A DNA stretch of 32,665 bases from Treponema sp. (GTDB taxonomy: Bacteria; Spirochaetota; Spirochaetia; Treponematales; Treponemataceae): NCBI GenBank assembly GCA_017392945.1, contig JAFOSK010000096.1, positions 1 to 32,665 on the forward strand. Direction: 5' to 3'. Shown here piece by piece: positions 31,855 to 32,665 of this stretch (positions within the stretch are counted from its first letter, which is position 1; every line of letters starts with the position of its first letter). A program made the position numbers and the translations under genes. Below the pieces are notes generated by a model. The model made no database searches. It was not told the DNA's origin and worked only from the letters and a program-made list of their open reading frames with translations.

Positions 31855-31906
31855 AAATAATTTCCTCTATATAATAAACTAAATTTTCGCCGAAATATAA
31901 TCATAT

Positions 31907-31935
31907 ATTATAGTGAAAAGCATAATATTTCTCAA
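31907..31935 (-). promoter_or_regulatory. Promoter of gltX
   Basis: On the - strand TTGAGA (31935-31930), a 17-bp spacer and TATAAT (31912-31907). The transcript would start near 31900 and include the upstream ORF. Confidence 0.75.
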
Positions 31936-31956
31936 TCACCGGAATTTTCTGATGAA

Positions 31957-31992
31957 GAAAAAAATCCCCCGAAAATAAACCATTTTCAGGGG
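31957..31992 (-). terminator. Second terminator after the sugar permease gene
   Basis: On the - strand CCCCTGAAAAT pairs with ATTTTCGGGGG and is followed by a T-run. It backs up the stronger stop at 32028-32070. Confidence 0.8.
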
Positions 31993-32027
31993 CAGTCCTA
32001 AATTGAGGGTAATATAAGACAATTTTC

Positions 32028-32070
32028 AAAAAACTGCCGTTACTCCGCGCTACGCGCAGAACAGCGGCAG
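32028..32070 (-). terminator. Terminator directly after the sugar permease gene
   Basis: On the - strand CTGCCG (32070-32065) pairs with CGGCAG (32039-32034), with CGCG-TAG-CGCG inside, then six T. It is 8 bp after the permease stop. Confidence 0.85.
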
Positions 32071-32077
32071 GGCTTGA

Positions 32078-32644
32078 CTAGACCTTCATGCGGCGTGCAC
32101 GTACGTCGAAGAGTACGGCTAGAATAAGTATTGCTCCACGTACAATGTACTGATAAGAAATACCGATTCCCATAAGGTTCATTCCGTTTGTAAGGGCAGA
32201 CATTACAAGAGCACCGATAATTGTACCAGTAACGCGTCCAGAACCACCAGCAGCAGAAACTCCACCTACATAACATGAAGCAATTGCATCCATTTCGAAT
32301 GCATTTCCCGCTGTAGGTGTAGCAGACTGAAGTCGTGCTGTAAACAGAATTCCGGCAAGACCAGCAAGGGCACCCATTGAACAGAATACGAACATTGTAA
32401 TTTTCTGAACGTTGATACCGCTAAGTTCAGCAGCTTCAGGGTTTCCTCCGACTGCATAAATATGGCGGCCAAGAACTGTGTTGTCCATTACAAAGGCATA
32501 CAGTGCAAGAACAACAAGAACGATTACTACTGTCCATGAAAGACCATGATAAAGAGCAAGCTTAACGGCAAAGAACATGATGAGTGCTGTCATGAATGCA
32601 ACCTTTGCAATGAAAAGCTGGACAGGTGCATCCTGAAGAAACAT
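32078..32644 (-). CDS. Sugar ABC transporter permease, C-terminal half (XylH/MglC type), frame interrupted upstream
   Basis: The 188 residues match the C-terminal half of ribose/xylose/galactose-type permeases: several membrane helices, then the family motif LGRHIYAVGGNPEAAELSGINV (about 57-78) as the ATPase-contact loop. FEMDAIASCYVGGVSAAGGSG (about 116-136) and GALVMSALTNGM follow. Intact relatives have 320-400 residues, so the N-terminal half is missing. The window edge is 21 bp beyond the ATG, yet the same frame has TGA at 32653-32651. The other frame reads RKKLKEY up to that point, which resembles the linker expected before this domain, so a frameshift (natural or sequencing error) is plausible. 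Confidence 0.8.
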   Translation of the reverse strand: MFLQDAPVQLFIAKVAFMTALIMFFAVKLALYHGLSWTVVIVLVVLALYAFVMDNTVLGRHIYAVGGNPEAAELSGINVQKITMFVFCSMGALAGLAGILFTARLQSATPTAGNAFEMDAIASCYVGGVSAAGGSGRVTGTIIGALVMSALTNGMNLMGIGISYQYIVRGAILILAVLFDVRARRMKV

Positions 32645-32665
32645 ATTCCTTCAGCTTTTTTCTTA

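Larger units (their letters stand above)
31686..31859. repeat. 39-bp direct repeat duplicating the gltX start
   Basis: Positions 31686-31724 and 31821-31859 are identical and continue with two mismatches over about seven bases. They contain the ATG and first 11 codons of gltX (METKEVRVRYA) on the - strand. The 96 bp between them carry two alternative hairpins. Confidence 0.9.

Noticed and set aside
31725..31906. T-box riboswitch before gltX
   Set aside because: No T-box sequence (GGTGGnACCGCG-like) and no terminator U-run before the gene; the duplication explains the layout better.
1..32665. CRISPR array, rRNA genes, complete insertion sequence or replication origin
   Set aside because: No regularly spaced identical repeats, no rRNA text, no transposase gene and no dnaA-box cluster were seen.

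Overview
The window looks like a chromosomal piece of a Treponema-type spirochaete. The gene order rpsP-khpA-rimM-trmD-rplS runs on into a YlqG-like gene, a short FlhB-C-like gene and yraN. Around these lie small conserved proteins that I associate with treponemes. Other supporting traits are moderate G+C, a MurE without the DAP-type DNPR motif, a family II CBS pyrophosphatase and a PAS-GGDEF cyclase. No rRNA, complete mobile element or CRISPR array is visible. The species cannot be named from sequence reading alone.

Layout. (1) Positions 1-111 (-) hold the first 37 codons of a probable tyrosine recombinase, 170 bp from the 3' end of tRNA-Leu(UAA). This is the classic edge of an integrated element. 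(2) A TatD-type nuclease (+) converges on a long (-) block, 1.4-6.5 kb: conserved small genes, yraN, FlhB-C-like, YlqG-like, rplS, trmD, rimM, khpA and rpsP. Its promoter is at 6611-6639. (3) 6.7-9.9 kb (-): a flavin-reductase-fold protein and a polar amino-acid ABC importer (binding lipoprotein, permease, ATPase). (4) 10.1-13.7 kb (-): ilvB, a DtxR-like regulator and argH, divergent from trxB (+). (5) 15.0-18.0 kb (-): two PLP enzymes of the O-acetylhomoserine sulfhydrylase family. (6) 18.1-19.7 kb: queD-mntP (-) divergent from a formate/nitrite-type transporter (+). (7) 19.8-25.3 kb (+): murE, ddl, murD and a secreted M15 peptidase, a peptidoglycan block. (8) 25.4-28.7 kb (+): a 2-TM/RCK channel with an odd selectivity filter, a stand-alone cyclic-nucleotide-binding protein and a CBS-DRTGG pyrophosphatase, probably one operon. 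(9) 28.8-31.7 kb (-): a diguanylate cyclase and gltX, whose 5' region carries a 39-bp duplication of its own start. (10) The window ends in the C-terminal half of a sugar ABC permease (-), whose frame is closed by a stop just upstream.

Main regulatory result: three related leader sequences occur in the same orientation, before the amino-acid-binding lipoprotein, inside that ABC operon before the permease, and before metY. They share ordered blocks with constant spacing. Two of them end in a terminator hairpin directly ahead of the ribosome binding site. They match no riboswitch class I recognise and probably tie sulfur-amino-acid synthesis to uptake. A second theme is genes with no Shine-Dalgarno and a -10 box 6-10 nt from the ATG (tatD, trxB, queD, the FNT gene, perhaps the channel), which suggests leaderless transcripts.
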